A DNA stretch of 64,000 bases from Diphasiastrum complanatum (GCA_029204225.1 CM055108.1:19129779-19193778), one strand, 5' to 3'; positions 52,816 to 63,414 are shown, counted from the stretch's first letter. Translations and numbers: made by a program. Notes: generated from the letters alone by a model not told the origin.

Positions 52816-53867
52816 TGCTGGATTATTCTCTTTCCTACTAATCGACTAATCGGTTTTTAATCTTCATCCAACTGTTTATCTAGTTCTGCGGATTTTACCA
52901 TGTCTTTATAAAGTCTGCAGAATTACAAGTGTTTTTACACAGTCTCCAGAAATACACAGAGTTTGACAACAGTGTCATCTTTTTTGCATTTTTTGCCTGT
53001 CAGAAATTTCGTGTAAAAATGCAGTGTCGTCTTTTTCGCATTTTTCGTCTATCAGAAATTACGAGTAAAAATGCAGTGTCACATTTTTCACCTGTGGCAG
53101 TTTACGTTCATTTATGCAGAATGATAGTTTACGTTCATTTATGCAGGCAGACTGTTTATGGTCATTTGTCACCGCTTATCAGCAAGCAACTTTTGAGAAT
53201 AACTAGATGAATGCCAGCGGACTCCAGCCAACTGGCAATCACATTTGACGACCTAATTACTTAGTATGAATCAGTTCTTCATACATCTCAATAAGTCAAT
53301 GAAAGATCAACATTGTGAACTGTGAAGGGGTTGAGTGTTATTACACGATGCTTCTTGCGCTCTCATCAAGCAAGTCGTTCACAATCATAAAGTATTGTTG
53401 TTAGCTCTCTATCAAGCTTTCAAGCTTGAACTCTCGTGAGCATTCTAGTTCAGTCTTTTAGAGATTTATTTCAGAGTTGTTATTGTGCTACTGCTTATCA
53501 GCAGAGTTGCTTATTTCAGACTTATTCTTAGTTACTCAAAGACAGCTTTAGAGTGTGCGGTTTCTATCCGCTATTGTCTTGCACTCATTAGTATCTGATC
53601 TTATTTTTCTGAATCAATACTATTTTCTTATTGCGTTCATTTTGTGTTAGAATGCATGTATCTTTGTATTGCTTTTGTAACTAATAGAAATTGTCTGAGA
53701 ATTCAATACTTTATGTTTGGCTATGTAATCACTTAGTATCTAGCAAAAGTTAGTTGCTAAAGATTGAACAGATTTCCATCACTATTGCTTTGTTCAATTT
53801 TTGATAGGCATAGTCATGCATTGGAAGTAGGAAGTTTCCACATTCTATTACTCACCTATTTTCGACA
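52816..53867 (+). repeat. LTR shared by copia F and copia G (1052 bp)
   Basis: Starts TGCTGGATTATTC (B LTR: TGTTGGATTATTC) and ends TTTTCGACA. It is preceded by copia F RNase H and followed by a PBS and G gag, so it serves as 3' LTR of F and 5' LTR of G. The TATA box is mutated to TATGAATC near 53264. Confidence 0.85.
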
Positions 53868-53900
53868 TGGTATTAGAGCTTACCTACATGGTATTAGAGC
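53868..53900 (+). other. Duplicated primer-binding site of copia G
   Basis: TGGTATTAGAGC occurs at 53868-53879 directly after the LTR and again at 53889-53900, each after ACA. Both carry a C-to-T change relative to the B element's PBS. Confidence 0.7.
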
Positions 53901-54153
53901 ATACTATCATAGTATCAGTGCTAGATCACTACTACTTTATCTGAACCGTTACGGTATCAGACTTGTGATGTCTATCAAGTCCTAATACTATTTCAAAATC
54001 AAAACGAAAAGCTCTAATTCTTGATATCTTTCGCGATATCAAATTGATATCATATTTTTCAGTTTCTTTCATCCTTTCAGTATTAGAGAATTGATTTTCT
54101 GTTATTGGCATCACTACATCTTAGCATCATCGATACAATCGACAGACAAAGTT

Positions 54154-54843
54154 TCAGATGGATTCTCAAAGTAAAATTGAATGGATCCAATTATCGTTTG
54201 TGGAAATTTAAGATGAAGACCTTGCTAATTGCCAACGAGTTGTGAGATGTTGTTACAGGTATAGAAGTTAAACTTGAAGACGACACAAAAGACTCAAAAT
54301 GCTTCTTGGTTTCCAAGGGGAGGCTCGAACCTAAGACCAAAGAAACTTTGGATGTCAAGCTAACCAACTAAGCCAACCCCGTTGGTTAAAAGACTCAAAA
54401 TGGAAATTGAAATATGGTAAAGCTTTCACGCTTATTATTCTCAATATATCATATACTCAAATTGGCCACATAGCTGAAGCTAAAACTTCAAAAGAAGTTT
54501 GGGACATCTTTAACTCATTATATGATGTGAAAGACGTAACTGCTAGTTACATCTTTGAAAGAAATTCTTTACACTCAAGATGTCAAATGGTGATTCTCTT
54601 CATAATCATATTAACTAGTTTAAGAATCTCTTGCAACAGATGGCCAATGTTGGATCAGTCATAGATGATCAAGACGCAATTATGACACTGCTTTCAAGCA
54701 TGCCCTTTACATATGAGAACTGAGTGATGATCATCACGACACACTCAGATTTAACTCTTACCAGAGTTATCACTATGTTGCTGCAAGAAGATAATTGAAG
54801 AAGTCAAGACACTTTGGCTACCTCTTCATCTCATGCTCTATAT
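54154..54843 (+). pseudogene. Copia G gag, interrupted
   Basis: Starts MDSQSK, then a deletion of about 21 bases relative to copia B shifts the frame. FALIILNIS-like, IGHIAEAKTSKEVWDIFNSLYD and VIDDQD blocks can be read with shifts. A tRNA-like insertion lies at 54302-54387, and the end at 54843 is cut by the copia C LTR. Confidence 0.8.
54302..54387 (-). mobile_element. tRNA-like SINE-type insertion, 86 bp
   Basis: Flanked by 15-bp direct repeats AAAAGACTCAAAATG (54287-54301 and 54388-54402), as left by LINE-type retrotransposition. On the minus strand it has an A box TGGCTTAGTTGG (54364-54375) and a B box GGTTCGAGCCT (54321-54331), with GGGG near its start and CCCC near its end able to pair. 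The anticodon region is instead a 6-bp hairpin with a 3-base loop, so it is not a functional tRNA. No longer SINE body is present. Confidence 0.7.
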
Positions 54844-55817
54844 TGTCGTAGAACAGTGGGTGTGAGCGGCAGCGGAAGCTCGAGGATTTGAGCGAGGCGT
54901 GTAGGAACGGAAACGCAACAGTTAGCAGTAGAAATATTCAAGTAAAAAAATTCATACAGATTGCGCAAATGAACAACGCAGTTGTTGCACTCTGATTAAT
55001 ATCAACAGTGAGTACAATGGCTTGAAGTAATAACTTCAGAGTGTTGAGTGTGATAACGCTGGCTACAAAAAAATTTGATTGAAAGAGAAATTCAATTAAC
55101 GCTTACATAGCTTGATTCAACTAACATATATATTTACAAGTGTCGAGAGAAAAATATCTTATGGGCCTTAACTGCCATTTACTCCAGTTTTGCATATGTA
55201 CAAAGTTGGTAACCGCCCTTAGGATATTTGTTTCTCCAACTATTTTGGGGTTGATGATAAGTTGGCGACGTTGGTCTGCCAATGTAGCAAAAACAAGAAA
55301 ACCCAAAGGTGCTCTTAGACTGAAGGTATGCAAATCCTGAAGGTGTCCCTAGACTTAAGATATGTAAATATTGAAGGCCCCCTTAGATTTAAGGCAGCGA
55401 AGAAGGCGAAAAAGCCGAAAAAGCCGAAAAGTGCCTTGGACTAAAGGCAGCGAAGAAGGCAAAGGTGCCTTAGACTAAAGACAGCAAAAAACAGAAGGTA
55501 CCTTAGACTAAAGGCAACGAAAATGCCAAAGGTGCCTTAGACTAAAGACAACGAAAATGTCGAAGGTGCCTTAGACTAAAGACAGCGAAAATGTTGAAAA
55601 AGCCGAAGGTGCCTTAAATGGTTTCTAAGGCATTCTGGCCACTTGGCCATTGTGTCGCTTTTCTCGTTAAGGGCGAAAAAGGCTAAGGTGCCTAAAAATG
55701 GTTAAGGCAAAAAAATCTTTAAACAGAAAAATGTGAAGGTCCGAAAACATGTAGTCGGCCTTCGGTTTTTCATTACTTGAACGATTTATTTAAGATTGAG
55801 CATAAAGAAATCTAACA
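54844..55817 (-). repeat. Copia C 3' LTR, minus strand, 974 bp
   Basis: Begins TGTTAGATTTC on the minus strand after a polypurine tract (55818-55828) and ends at 54844 (TG on the plus strand). It cuts the G gag. It contains a tandem repeat at 55390-55620. Confidence 0.8.
55390..55620. repeat. Tandem repeat inside the copia C LTR
   Basis: About six degenerate 34-bp units sharing AAGGTGCCTTAGACTAAAG followed by a GCGAAAATG-type segment. Weaker copies extend to 55310. Confidence 0.85.
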
Positions 55818-55824
55818 CTCCCCC

Positions 55825-56376
55825 TTAATGTGGATCATGAAGAACTTTGATCTTCGAATTTAACATATCGTTAAATATGAGATGTTGCTCCTTTGATAGA
55901 GCCTTTATGAAGTAATCTGCTGCCATGTAGTTTGTTCTACAGAAAACCAATTCTACTTCTTTGTTGTGCACTTTCTCTCTAAGGTAATGATACCTAATTT
56001 CTATATGTTTACTTTGAGAATGAAATCTCAGATTGAAAGATAGCGCTATTGTGCTTTGATTGTCATAATAGATTGTTGTAGGAAGTGGTTGTGCAAGGTT
56101 TAGGTCTGCAAGCAGTTGCCTTAGCCAGATCGCCTCTATGGTTGCATTGGTGGCAGATATGTATTCGGATTCCATTGATGATAATGCAACTGAGGTCTGC
56201 TTCTGGCTGTTCCATGAGATTGGGCCTCGGTTGTATAAATATACAACTCCAGAAGTTGATTTTCTGGTGTCAACATCTCCTGCCCAATCCGCATCTGTGT
56301 AGGCTTCAAGGATGCTGGCAATGTGGCTATCTCCATAGTAGATGCTGAGAGTTTTTGTTGCCCAGATGTACTAACA
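55825..56376 (-). pseudogene. Copia C RNase H
   Basis: On the minus strand: AYTDADWAGDVDTRKSTSG, ISWNSQKQTSVALSSMESEY, ATIEAIWLRQLLADLNLAQP, DNQSTIALSFNLRFHSQSKH and FCRTNYMAADYFIKALSKEQ, ending IKVLHDPH just before the polypurine tract. One frame change lies near 56200. It is the only part of pol present; beyond 56376 it meets an unrelated gag sequence. Confidence 0.85.
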
Positions 56377-56648
56377 TCTTCGTCTACACTTTTAACATAA
56401 GAAACTTATTTAACTTTACATTCATGGTTAGAGTGACCTGGAGCCCCACATCTTGTAGACCAGATATTTGGATCAAATGAAGGTGTTTTCTGTCGCTTAT
56501 CCAATACTTCAGATATCTGTACTTTTAAATCTTGCATTTGCTTTAACAGATCTAAAATATTCTTCTTCCAATCTTTGTCAGTCTTTGGAGGTGGTTCTTT
56601 GGAAGGTTTGGACTTCTTTTTAGTCTTTTTTCTCTTCTTGTGGTTCTT
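56377..56648 (-). pseudogene. Gypsy-type gag, C-terminal part with zinc knuckle
   Basis: The minus-strand frame is rich in Lys (KKRKKTKKKSKPSKEPPPK), then a predicted coiled coil (ILDLLKQMQDLKVQISEVL), and CGAPGHSNHEC, a knuckle lacking its first Cys (Ser instead). TAA at 56408-56410 ends it. It is continuous in frame with 61985-62240 once copia A and one target duplication are removed. Confidence 0.75.
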
Positions 56649-57530
56649 TGAAGAAACAGAACGTTTCTATTACCAAAGCTTTGCTAGCTTTCAGCCCTCA
56701 CTGTGACAAAAATGTTCGCGAACGCGAAAGTCAAAAGACACGAAGCAAAAATGCTCACAACTAGCTTGACGTCAGACGACGTGAAAGTCAAAAGACATGA
56801 AGCGACACGAAAATCATCGCGACACCTTTTTCGACCCTCAAGCTTTCAAAAAAAAAAAGGATCAGCAAGATCATGCAAGTACCAAGAAGTACAGATATCT
56901 GATCTGATATCACGACATTAGCAGATAAACTCTAGGTCGTGGCTAATCTGCCACTCTTGTAATTTCATGATTAGTTGTAGATGCTTAATCACTCTAATCT
57001 AGAAGTTACATGACGCGACTCTATACCTTCTCGTTGATGCATGATATAACAAGTCTAATGCTAGTAAGCAAAAAAAAAAAAAAGACAGACAGAATACAGA
57101 ATAGAAGTCCGCTTCCAAGCGAGACAAGTTTTGTAAGGGGGATGCGCAAAGATCCAAGAAGTCCGCTAGTAAGTGAGACATTACTCGTGGGAGAGCGTCG
57201 CTTCTCTCATGCCAACACACTGTGTGGGTCTGTCATACATCACACAAAAAACGAGAAGAACAATAGATGATATTGTAGCCATTACACACATATCACCATT
57301 ATCTTGTCTGATCTTGAATGAATTGTTGTCCGCCTTCGTTTGTGTATCTCATTCACTTATTTTATCAATTCTGCACATTGGTTGAATTTTGTCGAATGCT
57401 ATGTTAATCAAAACGTAGATCAACAGTGTCTGTCTACATTCTGGAGGACTGTAGAAATGATACGGCTGGTAGTGACCAACAATCATACCAAAAATCCATT
57501 TGAATTGTTTCATGTTTGCGATTGTCATCA
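56649..57530 (+). repeat. Copia A 5' LTR
   Basis: 882 bp, TG...CA. CTCTATACC near 57020 stands where the 3' LTR has CTATATACC. Hairpin motif at 57181-57228. A-run at 57068-57083. Confidence 0.92.
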
Positions 57531-57531
57531 A

Positions 57532-57544
57532 TGGTATCAGAGCC
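57532..57544 (+). other. Primer-binding site of copia A
   Basis: TGGTATCAGAGCC, one base after the LTR, complementary to initiator methionine tRNA. Confidence 0.88.
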
Positions 57545-57642
57545 AACCTTGTCATAGTCTGACATAGCCAAAAGGCTATCAGATCTAGGAGGCCAAGCAT
57601 TCAAACAAACACCCATCAACAAGAGAACACACTTCAGAAGCA

Positions 57643-58550
57643 ATGGCTTCAATCAGCAGCATATAGAGCAAGATCTGTACAGTTCTGGATTCTGCAGGAT
57701 CTAACTTTCTAGCTTGGAAAGTAAAGACATCATTGATACTAAAGGGTGAAGGATTATTCTCCTGGGTGGATGGCGCAGAGGAGATGCCTATGACATCAGG
57801 CAAAGAGCTACACAAGTGGAGGGAGAAAAATGACAAGGCAGTAGCCTTGCTATCATCTTCCATTGAAGATAGTCTCACGCTTGACCTGGCTACACTCTCC
57901 AAGGCAAAGGAGATGTGGGATACACTACTCATGAGATTTCAAATGAAATCAAGAAGTCAAATAATGATGCTGGAAGATCAGCTGACAAATCTACAGTGGG
58001 ATGGAAAAGACCTCACTTCTTTTGTAAGGAAGATGAAGCATCTATTTTTATCACTACATAATTTGGAACAGAGAATGCAATGTCAACTGAGAAGCAGCTC
58101 ACTTGCCTGTTGAGAGCCTTGCTTAGATCTTTCCAGACAACCAGAACCCTGCTTGCGAAAGATCCTACAATGACCCTCGAAAAGACAATTGTCGAGATTC
58201 GAGAGGAAGTCGAGTCTAGAGAACACCTTGATCACAAGGATGGTTCCAACCAAGCCCTCTACGACAACAAAGAAAAGGCCAAGAAACAATTTAAGCATAA
58301 GAGGGAGTCGAATCAAAGACATGATCATGATCAGCAATAAGAGGGGACCAGCAAAGGCAACTGGAAGAGCAAAGAGAGGTCGAAACAACAAGGTGGAGAA
58401 AAGAAGACTTGTGTGAGATGCAAAAGAGATGGGCACACAGTTGATATATGCTAGCTCAATTCAAAGATTGAGTGTATCCACTGTCACAAGAAGGGTCATG
58501 CAACCATGGATTGTCGTCTGAATCCAAGGAACAAATCAGCATAGAACAGA
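57643..58550 (+). pseudogene. Copia A gag with two zinc knuckles
   Basis: Starts MASISSI and meets a TAG at codon 8. It then reads LDSAGSNFLAWKVKTSLILK, VALLSSSIEDSLTLDLATLS and MWDTLLMRFQMKS. A frame shift near 58080 leads to LRSFQTTRTLLAKDPTMTLE and a Lys/Asn/Gln-rich tail. Two CX2CX4HX4C knuckles follow (CVRCKRDGHTVDIC, then CIHCHKKGHATMDC) at about 58411-58515, with a TAG between them. The gag differs from the B family, which has one knuckle. Confidence 0.85.
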
Positions 58551-58639
58551 CAGGAGAACAACAACAGTTTGTCTTATGTCGAGGTGCCATAAAGCTCAAA
58601 AATGGACGAAGAGAGAATGAACAGAAATAGTTTGACCAC

Positions 58640-59026
58640 CTACATTTGGCAGATCTATGTGCAGCGTCAGTGCCTGACACACAAGAGGTGGTCCTAGACT
58701 CAGGAGCTACCTCACACTTCGTGACATCAAGACGAATAATGTCTGATTTCCAAAGTGCTGATCCATCAAGATTCATAGTTCTTGGAGATGGATCTAAACA
58801 TCAAGTGAACGATATTGGTTCATTGTGGCTCAACACCAATGGTAGGGACAGGCAACTCGAAGACGTTCTGTTTGTGCCTACACTGCAGCAAGACTTGCTT
58901 TCTGTGGCAAGAATAGCTGATGTAGAGATGCGTGTGACATTTTCTGATGAAGCATGTAACGTGGTTGATGCCAGTACCAGTACCCTTATCACTCAAGACA
59001 AAAGAAAAGTGTTGACAGGTGCTCTT
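58640..59026 (+). pseudogene. Copia A protease
   Basis: Reads VVLDSGATSHFVTSRRIMSD with an intact DSGA active site, then FIVLGDGSKHQVNDIGSLWL, DVLFVPTLQQDLLSVARIAD and DKRKVLTGAL. The domain itself is open. It is cut at its C-terminal side, just before the expected QKGNLYHM, by a foreign insertion. Confidence 0.85.
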
Positions 59027-60120
59027 CATATAGAATCTGTTTACTCGTGTTCTTTTGCTTGCTTCTTCTTTTGCCTATTAGGAGAGTCGGTGGGCTGTTG
59101 CTTACAATTATTCTTTCTTGTTTAAAGCCCCAAAATTAGGCAGAAGGGACAGATTATCTTTGTAGTATTAATGTCTTGCCTGTCAGAGGACATCCGGGTG
59201 GGTCTCTCTTGAACTGAATGCACATGCATAATCAATCAAAACGCAATCCAATGCGTTCAACAAATTATCTACGTTACTGTTCAGTTGAACAACGATGGAT
59301 TCCTACGTCTACTTTGCTGCAAAAATGAATTGAAATCAAGTCCTAAGCACTACTATACTTGCATAAATTGAAAAACAAGAAACAAGAACTAATCTACAGC
59401 ATTTTAGAGGTCCAAGAATCAAGAAACCAACCAGTCTTTTGATTCTTGGACATCCCAAGAACATCAAGAACTAGAGTGTTGGAGGATATGCAAGATTTAT
59501 GTCACATTTCTAGCTTATTTAGTTTACTTGAATGCTGATTCCTACATTAATCCACGAACAAGAAATGAAAACTAATCCACTCTAAGTCCACAACCACACA
59601 CAATATGAATGGAAGGGCATGATCATAGGGGCATCACTCAAGAAAACCATCATGATCAAGGAGCTTAGTGTAGCATCAAACCCATGGAAAATCTTCTTAT
59701 TAGTATGGAGTAGATACAACTCCTCTTCACAAAGAGGGAGTCTCTTAAATAAGCAAGAGAGCGCCTTAGGTAGCATCCTAGTGGAGTTTCCACATTTCAC
59801 AACTTACAAGTGGAATAATGCTCTCCACTAGAGGTCACCATCAAAAGGTGCCTCACTCTACTTTCTTTAAGAGCGGTCTACTTACATTTATTACAATAGC
59901 CTAGAAATACTAGTTCCTACATGGTCATTCCATCTTCTGGGATTCACCATGAGGCTTACACAGTTCCTACTTGATAGTATTATCTAGTATTCCTTGGCTC
60001 TCATACTCGGCTCTCAATCTTCGTTACTCTCATCTTCACAAAGATCTCCTAGGTCTAACGTGAGAGGTGCTCTTGAGTTGCTCTGTCCGAGTACCTTAGG
60101 GATTCGTTAAAATTAGCCAA
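59027..60120. mobile_element. Unidentified 1.1-kb insertion in copia A
   Basis: The copia reading leaves at GGTGCTCTT (59018-59026) and resumes at CAAAAAGGTAATC (60121). Nothing in between reads as copia. A direct repeat AGGTGCTCTT occurs at 59017-59026 and 60065-60074. No protein family recognised; short frames only. It may itself be an LTR or another small element. Confidence 0.5.
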
Positions 60121-61175
60121 CAAAAAGGTAATCTATATCACATGAAGGTACGCCTGCCTACAGATTAGGTGCATCAAACTCATGATGATTCGCCAGATAC
60201 TCTGTGGCACAAGAGACTATGCCACATGAACTCAATGGCACTTTACCAAGCAAGCCATCATGGAGCTATAACAGGGGTCAGCATCTCGAATGCAACCAGT
60301 TCAACCACCTGTGATGCATGTCTGAAGGGTAAGATGTCACGCACTCCATTTGTTAAAGACTCCTATAGAACGACCAAGATTCTGAAGTTAGTGCATTCTG
60401 ACATCTGTGGGCCTTTCAATGTGATCTCAGTAGGAGGCTCAAAATATTACATAAACTTCATTGATGATTATAGTAAATTTTTCAGAGTGTACTTCATTAA
60501 GAATAAATCAGAAGCACTTGATAAATTCACAGAATACGTGAATTATGTAGAGAGATGCACAAGCAACAAAGTGAAGCAGATCAGGACAGATCTAGGTGGC
60601 GAATACGTCTCGAATCGCTTCACTGACTTTTGTAATGATCATGACATCATTCATAGAAGGCCTGTAGCCTACACACCGTAGCACAACAGTGTTGCAGAGA
60701 GGAAAATTAGGACCCTAATGGTAGCTGCCAGATGCGTGAGGGCCTACTCAAAAGCTCCAAGGGTATACATGTACCCTTGGAGCTTTCGAGTAGGCCATCA
60801 CGCATCATGGCATATATCCAGAACAGGACAAGGAAGTCTGGTGTCCCTCACACAACACTACACGAATTATGGTGGGGTAGAAAGCCCAACCTGTCTCACA
60901 TCGGAATCTTTGGTTGTGCAGCTTATGCACATATTTCTGATAAGCTTCAAAAGAAGCTTGATGAGAAAGATGAACGAGGATGTTTAGTAGATTATGACAA
61001 CAATTTGTCATACTACAGAGTCTACATGCCAGACACAAACACTGTGAAGACAATGAGAGATGTCAGATTTGATGAGAGCAGGACAATGTCCAATGATGAT
61101 CCTGTCGGCTATGAAGTTCTGGAGAGACAGTACTATGATCTGCCACCAGTGACAACTGGAGCTATCATGCTTTGA
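60121..61175 (+). pseudogene. Copia A integrase, disrupted by a palindrome
   Basis: Reads LWHKRLCHMNSMALYQASHH and CDACLKGKM (HHCC module), LVHSDICGPF (first D), QIRTDLGGEY (second D), HNSVAERK (E). A TAG replaces a Gln codon just before HNSVAERK. A 76-bp palindrome at 60731-60806 replaces normal coding sequence. The frame resumes with MAYIQNRTRKSGVPHTTLHE, FGCAAYAHI and MRDVRFDESR. It stops 9 bases before the 3' LTR. The catalytic residues are otherwise present. Confidence 0.88.
60731..60806. repeat. Near-perfect 76-bp palindrome
   Basis: Arms of 38 bases meet without a loop at 60768/60769, with four mismatched pairs. Arm phrases GGCCTACTCAAAAGCTCCAA and TTGGAGCTTTCGAGTAGGCC. Confidence 0.95.
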
Positions 61176-61183
61176 GAGAGAGC

Positions 61184-61984
61184 TGAAGAAACAGAAGGTT
61201 TCTATTACCAAAGATTTGCTAGCTTTCAACCCTCACTGTGATGAAAATGTTCGTGAATGTGAAAGTCAAAAGACACGAAACAAAAAAGTTTGCGAACAGC
61301 CTGACATCAGACGATGCGAAAGTCAAAAGACAGGAAGCGACACAAAAATCGTCGCGATGTCTTTTTCAACCCTCACGTTCCAAAAAAAAGAAAGGGATCA
61401 GCAAGATCATGCAAGTACCAAGAAGTACAAATATCTGATCTAATATCATGACATCAGCAGATACACTGTAGGTCGTGGCTAATCTGCCACTCTTGTAATT
61501 TTGTGACTAGTTGTAGATGCTTAATCACTCTAATCTAGAAGTTACACGACGCGACTATATACCTCCTGGTTGATGCATGATATAACAAGTCTAATTCTAG
61601 TAAGCAAAAGAAAAAAAAGTAGTAAATGAGACATTACTCGTGAGAGAGCGCTACTTCTCTCACGCCAATGCGCTGTGTGGATCTGTCATATAAGACACAA
61701 AAAAACGAGAAGAACAATAGATGATGTTGTAGCCATTACACACATATCACCCTCATCTTGTCTGATCTTGAATGAATTGTTGTCCGCCATCATTCGTGTA
61801 TCTCATTCACTTATTTTATCAATTTCGCACACTGGTTGAATTTTGTCGAATGATGCGTTAATCAAAATGTAGATCTGTAGTGTGTGTCTAGATTTTGGAG
61901 GACTGTAGGAATGATACAGTTGGCAGTGACCAGCAATCATATCTGAAATCCATCCGAATTGTTTCGTGTTCACGATTGTCATCA
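61184..61984 (+). repeat. Copia A 3' LTR
   Basis: 801 bp, preceded by purine-rich GAGAGAGAG. TATATA at 61556-61561. Hairpin motif at 61633-61680. Lacks about 80 bp present in the 5' LTR at about 57084-57165. Confidence 0.92.
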
Positions 61985-62950
61985 TTCTTATCATCTTGGG
62001 AAGAATTTCAGCTCTTTATGTCAAAATCAACATGGGAGCTTGATGACTCCAAGCTATCGGAAGGAATCTTTTTTGAGCTTAAATCATCAGATAAAGCAGA
62101 TGACTTCTTCTTTGTCTTCTTGCTGAAACGATACTTCTGAGCAATCTTTGATGTTTCATAATTTTCTACTATTGCAATAACTTTGTCCAAGGTATTCATG
62201 GGCCCTTGTCGGTAGTACATGTCAGTCTTATTGGACAGCCCTACAAGGTACCATCTATCTGCATTGCAACAGGATAAACACCCATCAATTTTCCAATTAA
62301 GTTGTTTACCTTTTGGGTGTACCTTCTTAATGACTCCTTCTCTTTCTTTTGGACAGAGTTCAGTCGTGCAAGCACTCGGGTAGAGTAACCAATCTTGCGA
62401 AACTGGATGAGAAAGGCTTCTCTTAGTAGATCCCAAGTGTTAACGGCTACACGATCCATCTGGATGTACCAAATTCGGACTTGTTTCCGTAGCAGACCAG
62501 GAAATATGCGTAATTTGTTTGCATTCGTTCCCTCATTATTGGAAACAGCTATGGATTCAAACTGGGAGATATAGCTATTAGCGTCATTTGAACACGTTCC
62601 CTTAGAGTAATCATACTTGATTTCTGAATGGGACTTGAATCGTGGTTGAGGTGGGTCTATTTCTAGTTCAGGATTGGGTTCAAGATCTGGATCTGGATCG
62701 AAATCGGGATCCAGATTTGGATTTGGATCAGAATCTGATTCAGGATCTGAGTTAGAATTACGATCTGGATCAAGATTATCAACAGTCTTAGAAAATTCAG
62801 AGTCAGGTTTTGTTTCGGATTTATTGAATAAATTATTGAAATAAACTTCAGCTTTCTGATAAGTGGAAAAAGGTGATGTGCCGTGCTGAAAGGCTTGTTG
62901 AAGGCTTTGGAAAAAGCTCTCATGTTGGGGGTATTTCCAACATTCTGTAA
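61985..62950 (-). pseudogene. Gypsy-type gag, N-terminal and core part with Asp-Pro repeat
   Basis: The minus-strand ORF from 63029 (real start probably further in) has SFFQSLQQAFQHGTSPFSTY, an Asp/Pro/Asn repeat, then the retrotransposon gag core: KLRIFPGLLRKQVRIWYIQM, WDLLREAFLIQFRKIGYS and ESLRRYTQKVNNLIGKLMGV. A frame change near 62245 leads to YLVGLSNKTDMYYRQGP and NTLDKVIAIVENYETSK. A TGA near 62010 precedes the copia A insertion point. It continues at 56648. No pol follows. Confidence 0.8.
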
Positions 62951-63414
62951 ATAAATAATATCGGCTAGTAAAATATGTTGTGAGGGCATGGCATCCTACA
63001 CGTATAAGCCCATGGCCCAAGGAGCACACAAGTTGAGTTGTAACTAGAATAATAGATTTGCGCCCTTTTGTAATTAAAATAAAACTTGAGGCCCAAAGTC
63101 GAGTTAGAAACTTAGTGTTAACTCTTTTAAGTTGGGTCCAAATGGAGACTCACATGAATCATGTGAAATCCAATGTACTCAAATTGGTTCCAAGATGAAT
63201 GGATAAGATAAGTGTACATATTAGCCAATAGTATTTTGGGGCAAGGGCCTTCCCCATTTATAAAAAGGCACCTCATGTACTCAATCTTCATGCTTAATGA
63301 GAAGGAGAAAACTCTACCAAATTTTGGAGAGAAGCATCCTCACTTGTTATTCACTACTTACTAATGCGCTTGATTGTGTTTTTCTTTTGCTCTCAAGTTT
63401 GCAAGTTTTTCGTT
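62945..63414. other. LTR-like non-coding segment
   Basis: The plus strand carries TTTATAAAAAGG at 63258-63269, a good TATA box, and TGTAACTAG at 63039. GTTTGCA at 63397-63403 could be an LTR end. No matching flanking repeats. It lies between the gypsy gag and the copia D RT. Confidence 0.35.

Larger units (their letters stand above)
56649..61984 (+). mobile_element. Copia A: complete LTR element with TSD but lacking RT and RNase H
   Basis: LTRs at 56649-57530 and 61184-61984, both starting TGAAGAAACAGAA and ending ATTGTCATCA, are flanked by TTCTT at 56644-56648 and 61985-61989. PBS at 57532. Inside are gag, zinc knuckles, protease, a foreign insertion (59027-60120) and integrase, then directly the 3' LTR. 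RT and RNase H are missing. The element lies within a minus-strand gypsy gag. The LTRs differ visibly, including an 80-bp deletion in the 3' copy, so it is old. Confidence 0.92.

Noticed and set aside
54302-54387. A functional tRNA gene
   Set aside because: A and B boxes are present but the anticodon arm is a hairpin with a 3-base loop and the stems are incomplete.
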